Below the pieces are notes generated by a model. It did not search any database, was not told where the DNA came from, and was given only the letters and a program-made list of their open reading frames with translations. A stretch of 64,000 nt of DNA, from contig JAQCIK010000004.1 in NCBI GenBank assembly GCA_027592035.1, positions 1 through 64,000 on the forward strand. The letters run 5' to 3'. Each line of letters opens with the position of its first letter. Position 1 is the first letter of the stretch. This document shows, one piece after another, positions 44,368 through 53,124 of the stretch. A program made the translations under genes and the position numbers. This DNA is from Casp-actino8 sp001510455. Lineage in GTDB: Bacteria; Actinomycetota; Acidimicrobiia; Acidimicrobiales; Ilumatobacteraceae.

Positions 44368-44667
44368 TCAGAACTCCATCTGGAGCGCGGCGCGCTCGGC
44401 GACGAAATCGGCGGTGTAGTTCGCAATGAATTCCTTGTGGTCCGGATGATCGCGATACTCGAGGTAGCCGGCGACGTCGTCGAACTCGGCGATCACCGCG
44501 TAATCGAAGGTGGCCGGGTTGATGCCAAGGTTGCGTCCGAAACGGTACGACCGGATACAAGTGACTTTCTCAGGTAGTTCGGCGAGTGCTGCTTCGGCGG
44601 CTTCGACGTGCTGTGGGGTGACGTCGGATTTCCAGCGGAACAGAACGACGTGACGGACTCGTGGCAT
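44368..44667 (-). CDS. Dabb (stress-responsive alpha/beta barrel) protein
   Basis: A 99-residue ferredoxin-like-fold protein: RHVVLFRWKSDVTPQHVEAAEAALAELPEKV at the start, then YAVIAEFDDVAGYLEYRDHPDHKEFI, the usual Dabb pattern. Dabb proteins form dimers, and some act on polyketides, but no function can be set here. It is coupled to the SDR gene that follows on the same strand. Confidence 0.82.
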   Translation of the reverse strand: MPRVRHVVLFRWKSDVTPQHVEAAEAALAELPEKVTCIRSYRFGRNLGINPATFDYAVIAEFDDVAGYLEYRDHPDHKEFIANYTADFVAERAALQMEF

Positions 44668-44700
44668 GTGACGAGCGTAGACCTCGGGTCAGGGGTGGGT

Positions 44701-45633
44701 TCAGTTGGTGGGGGACGTGAGCGACGCCAACCGTGAGTCGGGGAGAGGTCGGGCTCCGATGTGCTCGATGACCCACGCCGACACTCGGGTGGCGAAGCGA
44801 GCGGCAGCGACCGGCGATCGGTGCACGAGGTGATGAGCGAGAAATGCTCCGGCGAAGGAGTCGCCAGCCCCCGTGGCGTCGACCAGTTTGTTGGTGGCCG
44901 GAGGAATGTGGGTGACGGAGTCGCCGTCGAGAACGAGAGCCCCATCGGCATCGAGCTTCAGGACCACCAGTGCGCTCGGAAAGATCTTGGCGACGTCCCG
45001 GGCGATGTCGTGGGGGTCGTCGCAGCCGGTGAGTACCTGCCCTTCTTCTTTGTTGGGTAGGACGATGTCGACGTCGAGATCGGCACAGGTGGCGAGGAAA
45101 TGATCGACCCCCATTTCCTGGATCATCTGGAACGAACCGGGATCGAACGAGACTGTCGATCCCGATTGTTGGGCCAGCCGGGCCGCTCGTCGGGCTGCCG
45201 AACGCGGTGGGTCGGTGAAGAACGACCAGGCGGTCAGATGCAGATGATCGCTTCCGGTGATCACCCCTACTGGCACTTCGGATGGCATGAGATAGAAGTC
45301 GGCGCCATGTCCCGAGACCATGGAACGTTGACCGGTGTGATCGACGAACACGGCAACGGAGCCGGTGGGGTGAACATCGGTCTCGACGAAGTATGCGTGG
45401 ACACCTTCACGTCGAAGATCCTCATCGGCGAGCTGGCCGAATCGGTCGCGTCCGATCTTGCCGACGAAACTTGTGTCGAGTCCGCAGCGACGAGCCCACA
45501 CCGCAACGTTGGCGGCGCTCCCTCCCGGAGTCAGCATGACTTCGCCGAAGGTGTCGCCGCCACGCAGGAGTTCGCTGTTGGTCCGGATGAGAACGTCCCA
45601 CGCGAAATCGCCGAGCACGCACAGTCGTGTCAC
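44701..45633 (-). CDS. PfkB-family carbohydrate kinase
   Basis: Ribokinase-type sugar kinase, 310 residues. PGGSAANVAVWARRCG and the C-terminal DATGAGDSFAGAFLAHHL, with the catalytic Asp in GAGD, are the family signatures. The substrate is unknown. GTG 45633 is chosen because TACCGT lies 7 nt upstream on the minus strand. The gene is divergent from the Sec-thioredoxin gene, with 60 bp between the starts. Confidence 0.87.
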   Translation of the reverse strand: MTRLCVLGDFAWDVLIRTNSELLRGGDTFGEVMLTPGGSAANVAVWARRCGLDTSFVGKIGRDRFGQLADEDLRREGVHAYFVETDVHPTGSVAVFVDHTGQRSMVSGHGADFYLMPSEVPVGVITGSDHLHLTAWSFFTDPPRSAARRAARLAQQSGSTVSFDPGSFQMIQEMGVDHFLATCADLDVDIVLPNKEEGQVLTGCDDPHDIARDVAKIFPSALVVLKLDADGALVLDGDSVTHIPPATNKLVDATGAGDSFAGAFLAHHLVHRSPVAAARFATRVSAWVIEHIGARPLPDSRLASLTSPTN

Positions 45634-45658
45634 ATGACGAACGGTACCGGTGTCCGAC

Positions 45659-45687
45659 CTGACTGCCACGTCGGAACTCGTTAAGGT
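45659..45687 (+). promoter_or_regulatory. Promoter of the Sec-thioredoxin lipoprotein gene
   Basis: CTGACT (45659-45664), a 17-nt spacer and TAAGGT (45682-45687), 6 nt before GTG 45694. This supports transcription starting here and reading through the UGA-containing frame. Confidence 0.55.
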
Positions 45688-45693
45688 GACGTC

Positions 45694-46173
45694 GTGCGTA
45701 TTCGCGGGACCCTGTTCGCTCTGACATGTGCCCTGACGGGCGCTCTGATCGTCTCGTCGTGCGGAACTGATCCGTCATCGGATTCATCGGCTGCCGGAGC
45801 ACGGGCATCCGCACTGTTGGTGTCGGAGCTCCCTGAGATATCGGGCCCCACGGTTCTGTGGTTCTGGGCGCCCGGTTGAGGTTCGTGCAATCTGGAAGCC
45901 CCCTCGGTCGAGGAGGCACGAGCGAGATATGAGGGCCGAGTGTCCTTCGTCGGTGTGGCCTGGGCGGGTTCCACCGAGTCGATGATCGATTTCATCGCGA
46001 CGCACGAACTCACGTTTCCGTCGGTCGAGGATCCAGGCGGCGATGTGTTCGCCTCGTTCGGAGTCACCGGTCAGCCCGCGTGGGTCTTTCTCGACGAATC
46101 CGGCGACAGCACGAGAGTGTCGGGTTCTCTCGGCTCTGATCAGCTCGATGTGTTGATCGCCGAGATCGCCTGA
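45694..46173 (+). CDS. Selenocysteine-containing TlpA/thioredoxin-like lipoprotein
   Basis: Read through one in-frame UGA (45877-45879) this is a complete 159-residue secreted thioredoxin-fold protein. Residues 1-23 are a lipoprotein signal (lipobox LIVSSC, Cys23). The redox site reads VLWFWAPG-U-GSC-NLEAP: Sec62 and Cys65 take the CxxC positions of TlpA/DsbE proteins such as FWAPWCPTC. Downstream are VSFVGVAW and the cis-Pro loop GVTGQPAWVFLD. The frame stays open for 97 codons after UGA. A SECIS-like hairpin follows the UGA. It would reduce or isomerise disulfides outside the membrane. Its 3' end overlaps the convergent LLM gene by 34 bp. Confidence 0.87.
45877..45917 (+). promoter_or_regulatory. 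UGA Sec codon and bacterial SECIS hairpin of the thioredoxin-like gene
   Basis: The stem GCCCCCTC (45898-45905) pairs with GAGGAGGC (45910-45917), one C-A mismatch, closing the loop GGUC. The loop G residues are nucleotides 27 and 28 after UGA. GGUC is also the core of the E. coli fdhF SECIS loop as I recall it. A lower TCGT/ACGA pairing is possible. Confidence 0.78.
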
Positions 46174-47153
46174 ATCACCGAAGCGAAACGCGCATCGTCG
46201 CTCGGATCGGATGGTGGTTGGACGAGCACACCATCGGTGAGGCCAGAGAACCACTGGTCGATGACCGCGGGTAAGTCGTCCCACGTGGCCGACGGGACGA
46301 GCGCATCGAGATGTTCATCGGTGAGGACATCGGCCAGTCGGTCCCATTCACCCTTGCGTGTGAGTTCTTGCAATCGAGCACCGACGTCTTCCCAGCCGAA
46401 CAACTCGAGAGTCCGTCGATAGGCCGGAGTCGAGTACAAGAAAGCGAGCACCGCTCGTTGGGCACCTCGGCTGGCATCGACGTCTGCGGCTGTGGCTCCG
46501 GTGATGAATGGAGACGCCGTGGAGATCTCGACGTCTCGGCCGGCCGCGCCAACGACGGGGCGCAGTCGTTCCCGAAGGAAGCGGGGGTGCGAGTTGGTGG
46601 GGTGGGTCACCAGCCCGTCGGCGACATCGGCCGCGAGTTCGATGGCTCGATCGTTGATGCCCCCGAGCCAGAGTCGAGGGCCGGAGTGAGGTAGGGGCCC
46701 GGGGTTGAAGAAAGGTTGCAGTCGAGTGACCGAGTAATTCGGGTTCTCGACACGAAGGGCTTCGCCGGTCGAGAACGAATGCCATGCGGCCCGAACGACG
46801 GCGACGTAGTCGCGCATCCACGGGATGGGGCGACGCCACGGCACTCCGAAACGACCTTCGACGTTCTGTCGAATCTGTGAGCCGAGTCCGAGGTGGAAGC
46901 GTCCACCCGACATGCGTGACAGGTCCCAGGCCTGCAACGCCACGAGCATCGGGCTGCGCGGAAACGCAAGGGTCAGGCTGGTCTGAACCCGTAGCTCGCT
47001 CGTGTGCTCGAGCGCGAGCAAGGCGACACTGAACGAGTCGTGGATGGTTTCGGGCACGTGGAGGACGTCGAAGCCGAGTGCCTCGACCCGTCGTGCGTAA
47101 GCGCCCGTCTCTTCGAGAGGGAGACGATCACTCATGCCAGCGATGACTTTCAC
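46140..47153 (-). CDS. LLM-class F420-dependent oxidoreductase
   Basis: A 337-residue TIM-barrel flavin/F420 oxidoreductase of the luciferase-like family. The pattern ETGAYARRVEALGFDVLHVPETIHDSF, LTLAFPRSPMLVALQAWDLSRMSGGRFHLGLGSQ and RLWLGGINDRAIELAADVADGLVTHP fits the F420-linked group of actinobacteria. The substrate is unknown. The head-to-head neighbour is the Rieske oxygenase gene, 87 bp away. Confidence 0.85.
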   Translation of the reverse strand: MKVIAGMSDRLPLEETGAYARRVEALGFDVLHVPETIHDSFSVALLALEHTSELRVQTSLTLAFPRSPMLVALQAWDLSRMSGGRFHLGLGSQIRQNVEGRFGVPWRRPIPWMRDYVAVVRAAWHSFSTGEALRVENPNYSVTRLQPFFNPGPLPHSGPRLWLGGINDRAIELAADVADGLVTHPTNSHPRFLRERLRPVVGAAGRDVEISTASPFITGATAADVDASRGAQRAVLAFLYSTPAYRRTLELFGWEDVGARLQELTRKGEWDRLADVLTDEHLDALVPSATWDDLPAVIDQWFSGLTDGVLVQPPSDPSDDARFASVIQAISAINTSS

Positions 47154-47240
47154 GTCGACAGGGTAGTGAACCGAGTCGGGTGCTCATCCATTCGAACATT
47201 GCGATCGTCGGACATTGACACGTGGTCTAGAGTTCGCCGC

Positions 47241-48395
47241 ATGACCGAGTCGACGGTTCATGTGGCTCGCCGAGGAGATCTACCTCAACGGGCGGGAGTT
47301 GGAATTCCGACGACACCGGGTTACGGCCCGTCGGTGATGGACGCGAGTGTGTATCGGGACCCCGCACGATTCGAGCGGGAGCGTGAGAACGTGTTGGCGA
47401 CTCACTGGCTGATCGCCGGCCGGGTCGAGCAAGTTCCGAGTGCGGGAGATTGGCTGACCTACGAGGGGCACGGGGAGTCGGTCGTGGTCGTACGGCAGAC
47501 CGACGGCTCGTTCGCCGCGTTTCACAACGTCTGCCGTCACCGCGGGCCGGCATTCGTCGGAGATCGAAACGGGTGTGGTGCGCGTCGCTTCACGTGCCCG
47601 TATCACGGGTGGGTGTACGACACGAAAGGGCGCCTCGTCGGAGTTCCCGAACGTGAGGATTTTGATCCGGTCCATCTCGATACCGGAGCCGTCCCCGTGG
47701 CTGTCGACGTGTGGGGTGGCTGGATTTGGATCAACATGTCGGGTCCGGATGTCGCCGGTGGGTTGATCGAAGCGATCGGGCCTGAGATCACCGCCGATCT
47801 CGGCGCTTTCAAGATGGAGGACATGGTCGTTCACGAAGTCGTGGAATACGACGTGCCCGTGAGCTACAAGGCCATCGTCGACGGATTCAACGAGATCTAC
47901 CACGTGACCGAATTGCACCATGTTCCGCCCGAGTTCACCAAGGCCGCTCGTTCGGCAACGTTCCACCTCGTCGGCGACAACTACATGTGCTTCGTGCCCC
48001 GTGTCGAACACGTCGACAAGCTGGCGAGCGAGGACTACGACCATCACCGATTTGCGATCTGTCATTACGTGGTGTTTCCGAACACGGTGTTCAACTGCAA
48101 TCCCGAGCACATTCAGGTTTTTCAGCCGATTCCCGTCGGTGTCGATCGAACTCGTTTCCTGTGCTGGGAAATCATCTACCCCGGTGATCTTGGTGACCCC
48201 GAATACCGCCGTTACTTCGACAAGACCATGGCTCACTGGACCGAACTGAAGCGCGTGGTGGGTGAGGACATCGCTATTTACGACCAGATGGAGCGCACGA
48301 AGAACTCGCGGGCATTCACGCAGCAGATCCTGTCGTCGCGCGAGTTCAAGATCGCTCACTATCACGAACAGATGGCGCGCAAGACCGACATCTGA
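47241..48395 (+). CDS. Rieske aromatic-ring-hydroxylating oxygenase, alpha subunit
   Basis: A 384-residue oxygenase. The Rieske [2Fe-2S] motif is CRHRGP (C-x-H) and CPYHGW (C-x2-H), and the mononuclear iron site lies in IVDGFNEIYHVTELHHV. The oxygen-activating Asp lies just before as DGF. No reductase or beta subunit is adjacent. ATG 47241 follows TAGAGT by 7 nt; longer frames are excluded by the divergent LLM gene. The true substrate is unknown. Confidence 0.88.
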   Translation: MTESTVHVARRGDLPQRAGVGIPTTPGYGPSVMDASVYRDPARFERERENVLATHWLIAGRVEQVPSAGDWLTYEGHGESVVVVRQTDGSFAAFHNVCRHRGPAFVGDRNGCGARRFTCPYHGWVYDTKGRLVGVPEREDFDPVHLDTGAVPVAVDVWGGWIWINMSGPDVAGGLIEAIGPEITADLGAFKMEDMVVHEVVEYDVPVSYKAIVDGFNEIYHVTELHHVPPEFTKAARSATFHLVGDNYMCFVPRVEHVDKLASEDYDHHRFAICHYVVFPNTVFNCNPEHIQVFQPIPVGVDRTRFLCWEIIYPGDLGDPEYRRYFDKTMAHWTELKRVVGEDIAIYDQMERTKNSRAFTQQILSSREFKIAHYHEQMARKTDI

Positions 48396-48461
48396 CCAGG
48401 TCAGAGCCGAATTGTCGGCATCTTCTCAAGTGTTGCGGGGTTCCAATCGATACCCATCCCC

Positions 48462-49571
48462 ATGAAGACGCTGACCAATCATCTGAAGCGAACGATCCTG
48501 GCCTCGTTGTGTGCCGCCACCGTTCTCGGCGTCGTGGGAGTGCCCGGTGCCAGTGCTCGATCGTCGCAACAGGTCGCCGGAACCTACGTCGTGAAGCCCG
48601 GTGAGTGGCTGTCGCGTATTGCAGCGAAGAACGGCGTTCGCTACGCAGATCTGTTGGCGGTGAATGGTTTCACGATGTCGACGGTGATTCATCCGGGGCA
48701 GACGATCACGTTGCCGGGTGCTGCGTCGTCGCAGTCAGCGAATTCGTCATCGGTGTCGCAGTCGTCGTCGGTGTCGCGGTCGGTTGCGGCTGGTGGTTCG
48801 TACACGGTGAAGTCGGGTGACTTCTTCTCTCGTATCGCGTCGCGAAACGGTGTGTCGGTTCGGGATCTGTTGGCGGTCAACGGTTTCTCGGCGTCGACGG
48901 TGATTCTTCCGGGGCAGACGATCAAGTTGCCGGCCTCGGCTGCGTCGTCATCGGTGTCGCAGCCGTCGTCGCAGTCGTCGTCGGTGTCGCGGTCGGTTGC
49001 GGCTGGTGGTTCGTACACCGTGAAGTCGGGTGACTTCTTCTCTCGTATCGCGTCGCGAAACGGTGTGTCGGTCCGGGATCTCTTGGCGGTGAATGGTTTC
49101 ACGATGTCGACGGTCATCTACCCGGGACAGACGATCACGTTGCCGGCCTCGGCAACGTCGGTGTCGACGACACCCGTCCTGTCGGCCGCAGCGATCAAGG
49201 TCAACAAGGTTCTCGATTTCGCCAAGGCGCAGCTGGGCAAGCCCTACGAGTTCGGTGCCGTTGGGCCCGACTCTTACGACTGCTCCGGTCTGGTGCGGGC
49301 AGCCTTTCGTCAGGTCGGCATCTCGTTGCCTCACAGCAGCTATTGGCAGTCGTTCCGAGGTGCCGCCGTCGATTGGCGTAGCGAGGCGATCCGGCCGGGT
49401 GACCTCGTCTTCACCTTCTCGTCGCTGAATCGGACCCAGATCAGCCACGTGGGCATCGCCATCAGCGATAGTCAGTGGATCGAGGCCCCCTACACCGGGG
49501 CCAACGTGCGGATCGCTCGGATGCCGAGCGACTCTCGGATCCAAGAAGTACGTCGAATCATCGCTGACTGA
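48462..49571 (+). CDS. Secreted LysM x3 - NlpC/P60 peptidoglycan hydrolase
   Basis: A 369-residue secreted enzyme. A signal peptide (TILASLCAATVLGVVGVPGASA) is followed by three LysM domains at about residues 44-88, 109-153 and 180-224, split by Ser/Gln-rich linkers. The C-terminal NlpC/P60 domain has the Cys in YDCSGLVRAAFRQ, the His in THISHVGIAI-type QISHVGIAIS, and a polar third residue downstream. It should cut the peptide stem of peptidoglycan. LysM 2 and 3 are near-identical at DNA level (see repeats). Confidence 0.92.
   Translation: MKTLTNHLKRTILASLCAATVLGVVGVPGASARSSQQVAGTYVVKPGEWLSRIAAKNGVRYADLLAVNGFTMSTVIHPGQTITLPGAASSQSANSSSVSQSSSVSRSVAAGGSYTVKSGDFFSRIASRNGVSVRDLLAVNGFSASTVILPGQTIKLPASAASSSVSQPSSQSSSVSRSVAAGGSYTVKSGDFFSRIASRNGVSVRDLLAVNGFTMSTVIYPGQTITLPASATSVSTTPVLSAAAIKVNKVLDFAKAQLGKPYEFGAVGPDSYDCSGLVRAAFRQVGISLPHSSYWQSFRGAAVDWRSEAIRPGDLVFTFSSLNRTQISHVGIAISDSQWIEAPYTGANVRIARMPSDSRIQEVRRIIAD
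48758..48877 (+). repeat. LysM-coding direct repeat, copy 1
   Basis: Copy 1 of a 120-nt block repeated 213 bp (71 codons) downstream with only three differences, all synonymous. It encodes the second Ser-rich linker and most of LysM 2. Confidence 0.85.
48971..49090 (+). repeat. LysM-coding direct repeat, copy 2
   Basis: Copy 2 of the block at 48758-48877 (117 of 120 identical by eye). It encodes the third linker and most of LysM 3, pointing to recent duplication or gene conversion and possible length variation between strains. Confidence 0.85.
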
Positions 49572-49635
49572 TCGCTGCTGATCCTCCTCGAGGGGGCTTG
49601 TCGAACGACCTCACGGAGTGTGACACGCTGTCGGA

Positions 49636-50412
49636 GTGCCGAGCTTTGAGAACCTGCGAGTCGACGAGTCCGGATCGATCGCCACGATCTCGTTGCATCG
49701 TCCACATCGCCTGAACGCCCTTTCCCGCGACCTTCTCGGCGAGATCGTCGATGTGGCTGCGTGGCTTCACGATCGCAACGACCTTCGGGTGGTGATCGTT
49801 CGCGGATCGAATGGAAACTTCTCGGCCGGATTCGATCTGGACGACTTCGTCGCCGACGCTCCGTCGACGTCTCCGCGCGAGTCAGCCGACCTCGGGCGGC
49901 GGGCGACCGAAGCATTAGCGCGTGTTCCACAGATCACGATCGCCGCTGTCGACGGGCACTGCATCGGTGGGGGACTCGTCTTGGTCAGTGCATGCGATCT
50001 TCGATACGCGTCCGAGACGGCGCGCTTTCGAATACCCGAAGTCGATCTCGGCATTCCGCTCGCCTGGGGAGGAATTCCGCGACTCGTACGTGAGATCGGC
50101 CCGGCGCTCACCAAGGAGTTGGTTCTGACCTGTCGTCTGTTCGACGCGCTCGAAGCAATGTCCATCGGATTCCTGAACGGTGTCGTCCAGGCGGAAGATT
50201 TGACGAACCACGTCGAGGCAGTGGCTCAGTCCCTCGCGTCGAAACCGCTGTATGCATTGCGTACGACCAAGAACCAGGTCGAGGCGGTGATGGACGAAAT
50301 CGCTTCGACGGCCCACAGCACGACTGATGCCGATGTGCTGGCCTATGCACTTCGAGATCCCGAGAGCCGTGAGGTGTCCAAGCGATACCTCGCCGAGAGG
50401 AGAAACACATGA
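49636..50412 (+). CDS. Enoyl-CoA hydratase/isomerase family protein
   Basis: Crotonase-fold protein, 258 residues. NGNFSAGFDLDDF forms the first oxyanion-hole strand and VDGHCIGGGLVLVSACDLRYAS the second; RIPEVDLGIPLAWGG follows. The first catalytic Glu position of hydratases, usually in the second motif region, reads VPQIT/GHC here, so hydration is not certain. The stop overlaps the SnoaL-duplicate gene by 4 bp. It opens a small catabolic-looking operon. Confidence 0.83.
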   Translation: MPSFENLRVDESGSIATISLHRPHRLNALSRDLLGEIVDVAAWLHDRNDLRVVIVRGSNGNFSAGFDLDDFVADAPSTSPRESADLGRRATEALARVPQITIAAVDGHCIGGGLVLVSACDLRYASETARFRIPEVDLGIPLAWGGIPRLVREIGPALTKELVLTCRLFDALEAMSIGFLNGVVQAEDLTNHVEAVAQSLASKPLYALRTTKNQVEAVMDEIASTAHSTTDADVLAYALRDPESREVSKRYLAERRNT

Positions 50413-51368
50413 CTCATCGCGTCGACGAATTCGTCAGTCGGTTCGTGTCATCGATGGACGACGTGAATTCGATCCATCGTTCAGTGACTCAGTCGTGTGG
50501 TCTGTCGCCGCACGAGATGCACGAGGCTCTCACTCACGCTCGCTTCTCTGACGATCGCGCCTATGGCATCCAGCTGATGGCTGACTTCATGAATCCTGAT
50601 GATTCGCGGTACTTCGATGCGATCTACGGTTCGTTCTACGGGCAGGCCGACATTCGCGCCTGGCTCGTCCCCACGATGTCGTCGATCGATTTCATCGATT
50701 TTCGCCCGTTGGGAGACGTCGTGTTCCTCGACGACGGGGTCGGAACGACCACGGTCGACGAATGGCAAATGTTCATGGGTGATATTCCGTTGTCGAAAGG
50801 TGTCTCGGTGCGCCGATTCCGGGACGGGTGGATCACGTGGGCTTGCGATGTGTACGACACATCGCTGTTCAGAGCGCCCGGTCCAGATGGCGAGACTGCT
50901 CCCTTGCCGGCCCCTCCGTCGCCTGGAGAATGGACGATGGACCCATCAGCTCCGGTGGTGGCGGCCAAGGACGTCGATTTCGATGCCGACTCCGATCAGT
51001 TCCACGAGACGGATTCGGTGTACGTCGATCCCATTTTCGGAGAGTTCCGTGGTCGAGAAGAGATTCGCGCCTGGATGGTCGACGTCATGGGGAAAGTCGG
51101 GAACATCGAATTCGTGCCGGTCGGCCCGGAACTGAACGATGGTTCGACCTACCTGCAGGAATGGGTTCAGATGGCGGTGACTCCTGATGGAGGACGAGTT
51201 CCGATGACTCGAGGAACGAGTGTCCGTCGGTACCGAGACGGATGGACCGTGCACGCGGCCGACTACTTCGACACCGCCACGATCCTGGCGCCCGAGGTGA
51301 TCGCCGCCAGTGTGGCGTGCGGTTCGACACTCACCGCCGACGACATCGCCCGCTACCGCAACCGCTGA
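50409..51368 (+). CDS. Tandem SnoaL/NTF2-like protein
   Basis: A 319-residue protein with two alike NTF2-like halves. Half 1 has YGSFYGQADIRAWLVPTM ... LSKGVSVRRFRDGWITWACDVYDTSLF; half 2 has FGEFRGREEIRAWMVDVM ... MTRGTSVRRYRDGWTVHAADYFDTATI. The repeated RxW and VRRxRDGW motifs show an internal duplication. SnoaL-like folds act as cyclases, hydratases or isomerases; the substrate is not known. ATGA overlap with the enoyl-CoA hydratase gene implies joint translation. Confidence 0.75.
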   Translation: MTHRVDEFVSRFVSSMDDVNSIHRSVTQSCGLSPHEMHEALTHARFSDDRAYGIQLMADFMNPDDSRYFDAIYGSFYGQADIRAWLVPTMSSIDFIDFRPLGDVVFLDDGVGTTTVDEWQMFMGDIPLSKGVSVRRFRDGWITWACDVYDTSLFRAPGPDGETAPLPAPPSPGEWTMDPSAPVVAAKDVDFDADSDQFHETDSVYVDPIFGEFRGREEIRAWMVDVMGKVGNIEFVPVGPELNDGSTYLQEWVQMAVTPDGGRVPMTRGTSVRRYRDGWTVHAADYFDTATILAPEVIAASVACGSTLTADDIARYRNR

Positions 51369-51441
51369 GATTCGACCCGACTCGAGGCGATTCGGAGACG
51401 TCCCGTCGGGTTACTCTGGGGCCGAGTGCCAAGGGGGAAAC

Positions 51442-53124
51442 ATGGCTCATGAACTCGTCATTCGTCACGGCTCGGTGATCGACGGAACTGGTGCTGCGCC
51501 GCTGCGCGCTGACGTGGCCGTGGACGGGGATCGCATCACGGCGATCGGCGACTTGTCCGGGGTGGAGGCGTCTCGTGAGATCGACGCCACGGGTCACGTC
51601 GTCACACCCGGATTCGTCGATCTGCACACCCACCTCGACGCACAGATCGCGTGGGATCCGATGATGACCTCGTCGTCGTGGCACGGAGTGACCACGGTGC
51701 TCATGGGTAACTGTGGTGTCACGTTCGCACCAGTCGCCCCCGAATCGCGCGGATACCTGGCCGAGCTGATGGAGAGCGTGGAAGACATTCCGCGGGAAGC
51801 GATCCTCGGCGGCCTGCCGTGGGACTGGGAGACGTTTCCGCAGTATCTCGATTCGGTGCAGAAGTTGGGTCCAGCTCTGAACGTGGTGGGAATGGTGGGG
51901 CATTGCGCCGTCCGCTACCACGTGATGGGTGAGCGGTCGATGGCCGAAGACGCCGTGGCGACGCCCGATGAACTGGCGCGCATGCGCGACATCGTTGCTG
52001 AATCGGTGGCCGGGGGCGCAGTCGGATTCTCGACGTCGCGAATTCTTCTCCACACGGTGCCCGACGGCCGCAAGGTGCCGGGCACCTTCGCGTCCATCGA
52101 AGAATACGAAGCGATCGCCGACGGAATGAACGACGGTGGAGGTGGACTGTTTCAAGCCGTGCTCGACTTCGAGACCAAGTTCCAGCACGAAATCGAGTTG
52201 CTGCGCGCCATGGCCCGACGAGGCGGCGACGTGTTGTTCTCGGCCGGTGTGGGCAACGGAACGTCCGACGCCGCCGGATTCTGGGAATCGATGTTCGCCG
52301 ACATGCGGGCCAACGACGGAAACGTGTCGGCCATCGCCATGACTCGTCCGAGTGGAAGTCTGATGGGGTTGCATCAGGTTCCGCCGGTGGCGAGCGCCGC
52401 TTGGCGTCGATTGATGGCACTACCCAACCTCGACGAGCGTCTGGCCGTGCTGTCCGACGCCTCGTCGCGACGCGAATTGATCGACGAAGGAAAAGAGCGC
52501 GGCACGTGGTACGACCCGGCCTTGATCTACCCGCTGGGCAGTGGAAGCGTTCCTGAGTATCACGTCGAAGACGACGACTCGCTGGCGGTTCTCGCCGAGC
52601 GTGCGGGTCAACACCCGGTGGAATGGATCGTCGATCGACTGCTCGAGTCCGAAGGTCGGGAATTCTTCAACGTGTGGTTCTTCAACCGCAATCGAGCCAA
52701 CATCGGCAAGTTCTTGAATCTCGACGCCGTGTGCCCGGGTCTCGGTGACGCCGGAGCCCACGCCGGACAGATCTGCGATGCCGATGCCCCCACTCACTAT
52801 CTCTCGTACTGGTGTCGGGACCGTGGCATCACCGATCTGCCCGACGCCATCCGCCGTCTGTCGTCGAAACCGGCCGCCGTTCTCGGACTGAAGGATCGAG
52901 GAACCTTGGCCGTCGGCGCCTTCGCCGATCTCAACGTGTTCGACCCGCAGGGGCTGCAGTTCGGATATCCCGAGTACGTCAACGATTTCCCGAACGGTAA
53001 GGGTCGCCTTCGGGTCGGAGCGTCCGGTTACGCGGTCACCTTGGTGAACGGTGAGGTCGTCACCGAACAGGGACGTAACACAGGACGTCGCCCGGGTCGG
53101 GTGATTCGGGAGTTCGCTCGGTGA
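51442..53124 (+). CDS. N-acyl-D-amino-acid deacylase / D-aminoacylase family amidohydrolase
   Basis: A 560-residue amidohydrolase. The metal motif GFVDLHTHLDAQIAWDP and the active-site Cys region MGNCGVTFAPVAP are typical of D-aminoacylases, as are PHYLSYW-like PTHYLSYWCRD and the C-terminal FADLNVFDP. The true substrate could be an N-acyl amino acid or another amide. ATG 51442 has AAGGGGG 6 nt upstream. The stop overlaps the TetR gene by 4 bp (GTGA). Confidence 0.85.
   Translation: MAHELVIRHGSVIDGTGAAPLRADVAVDGDRITAIGDLSGVEASREIDATGHVVTPGFVDLHTHLDAQIAWDPMMTSSSWHGVTTVLMGNCGVTFAPVAPESRGYLAELMESVEDIPREAILGGLPWDWETFPQYLDSVQKLGPALNVVGMVGHCAVRYHVMGERSMAEDAVATPDELARMRDIVAESVAGGAVGFSTSRILLHTVPDGRKVPGTFASIEEYEAIADGMNDGGGGLFQAVLDFETKFQHEIELLRAMARRGGDVLFSAGVGNGTSDAAGFWESMFADMRANDGNVSAIAMTRPSGSLMGLHQVPPVASAAWRRLMALPNLDERLAVLSDASSRRELIDEGKERGTWYDPALIYPLGSGSVPEYHVEDDDSLAVLAERAGQHPVEWIVDRLLESEGREFFNVWFFNRNRANIGKFLNLDAVCPGLGDAGAHAGQICDADAPTHYLSYWCRDRGITDLPDAIRRLSSKPAAVLGLKDRGTLAVGAFADLNVFDPQGLQFGYPEYVNDFPNGKGRLRVGASGYAVTLVNGEVVTEQGRNTGRRPGRVIREFAR

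Noticed and set aside
45694..45879. A short 61-residue protein ending in ...WFWAPG
   Set aside because: It stops exactly at the redox-site codon; the same frame continues with the second Cys, cis-Pro loop and full fold. Sec read-through explains it better than a truncated gene.
47215..47220. TTGACA as the -35 of the Rieske gene
   Set aside because: It lies only 7 nt from the TAGAGT -10, too close for a normal promoter spacer.
48721..49150. The LysM repeat as a CRISPR-like or mobile repeat
   Set aside because: It is in frame, encodes LysM domains and occurs twice only; no spacers or terminal repeats.
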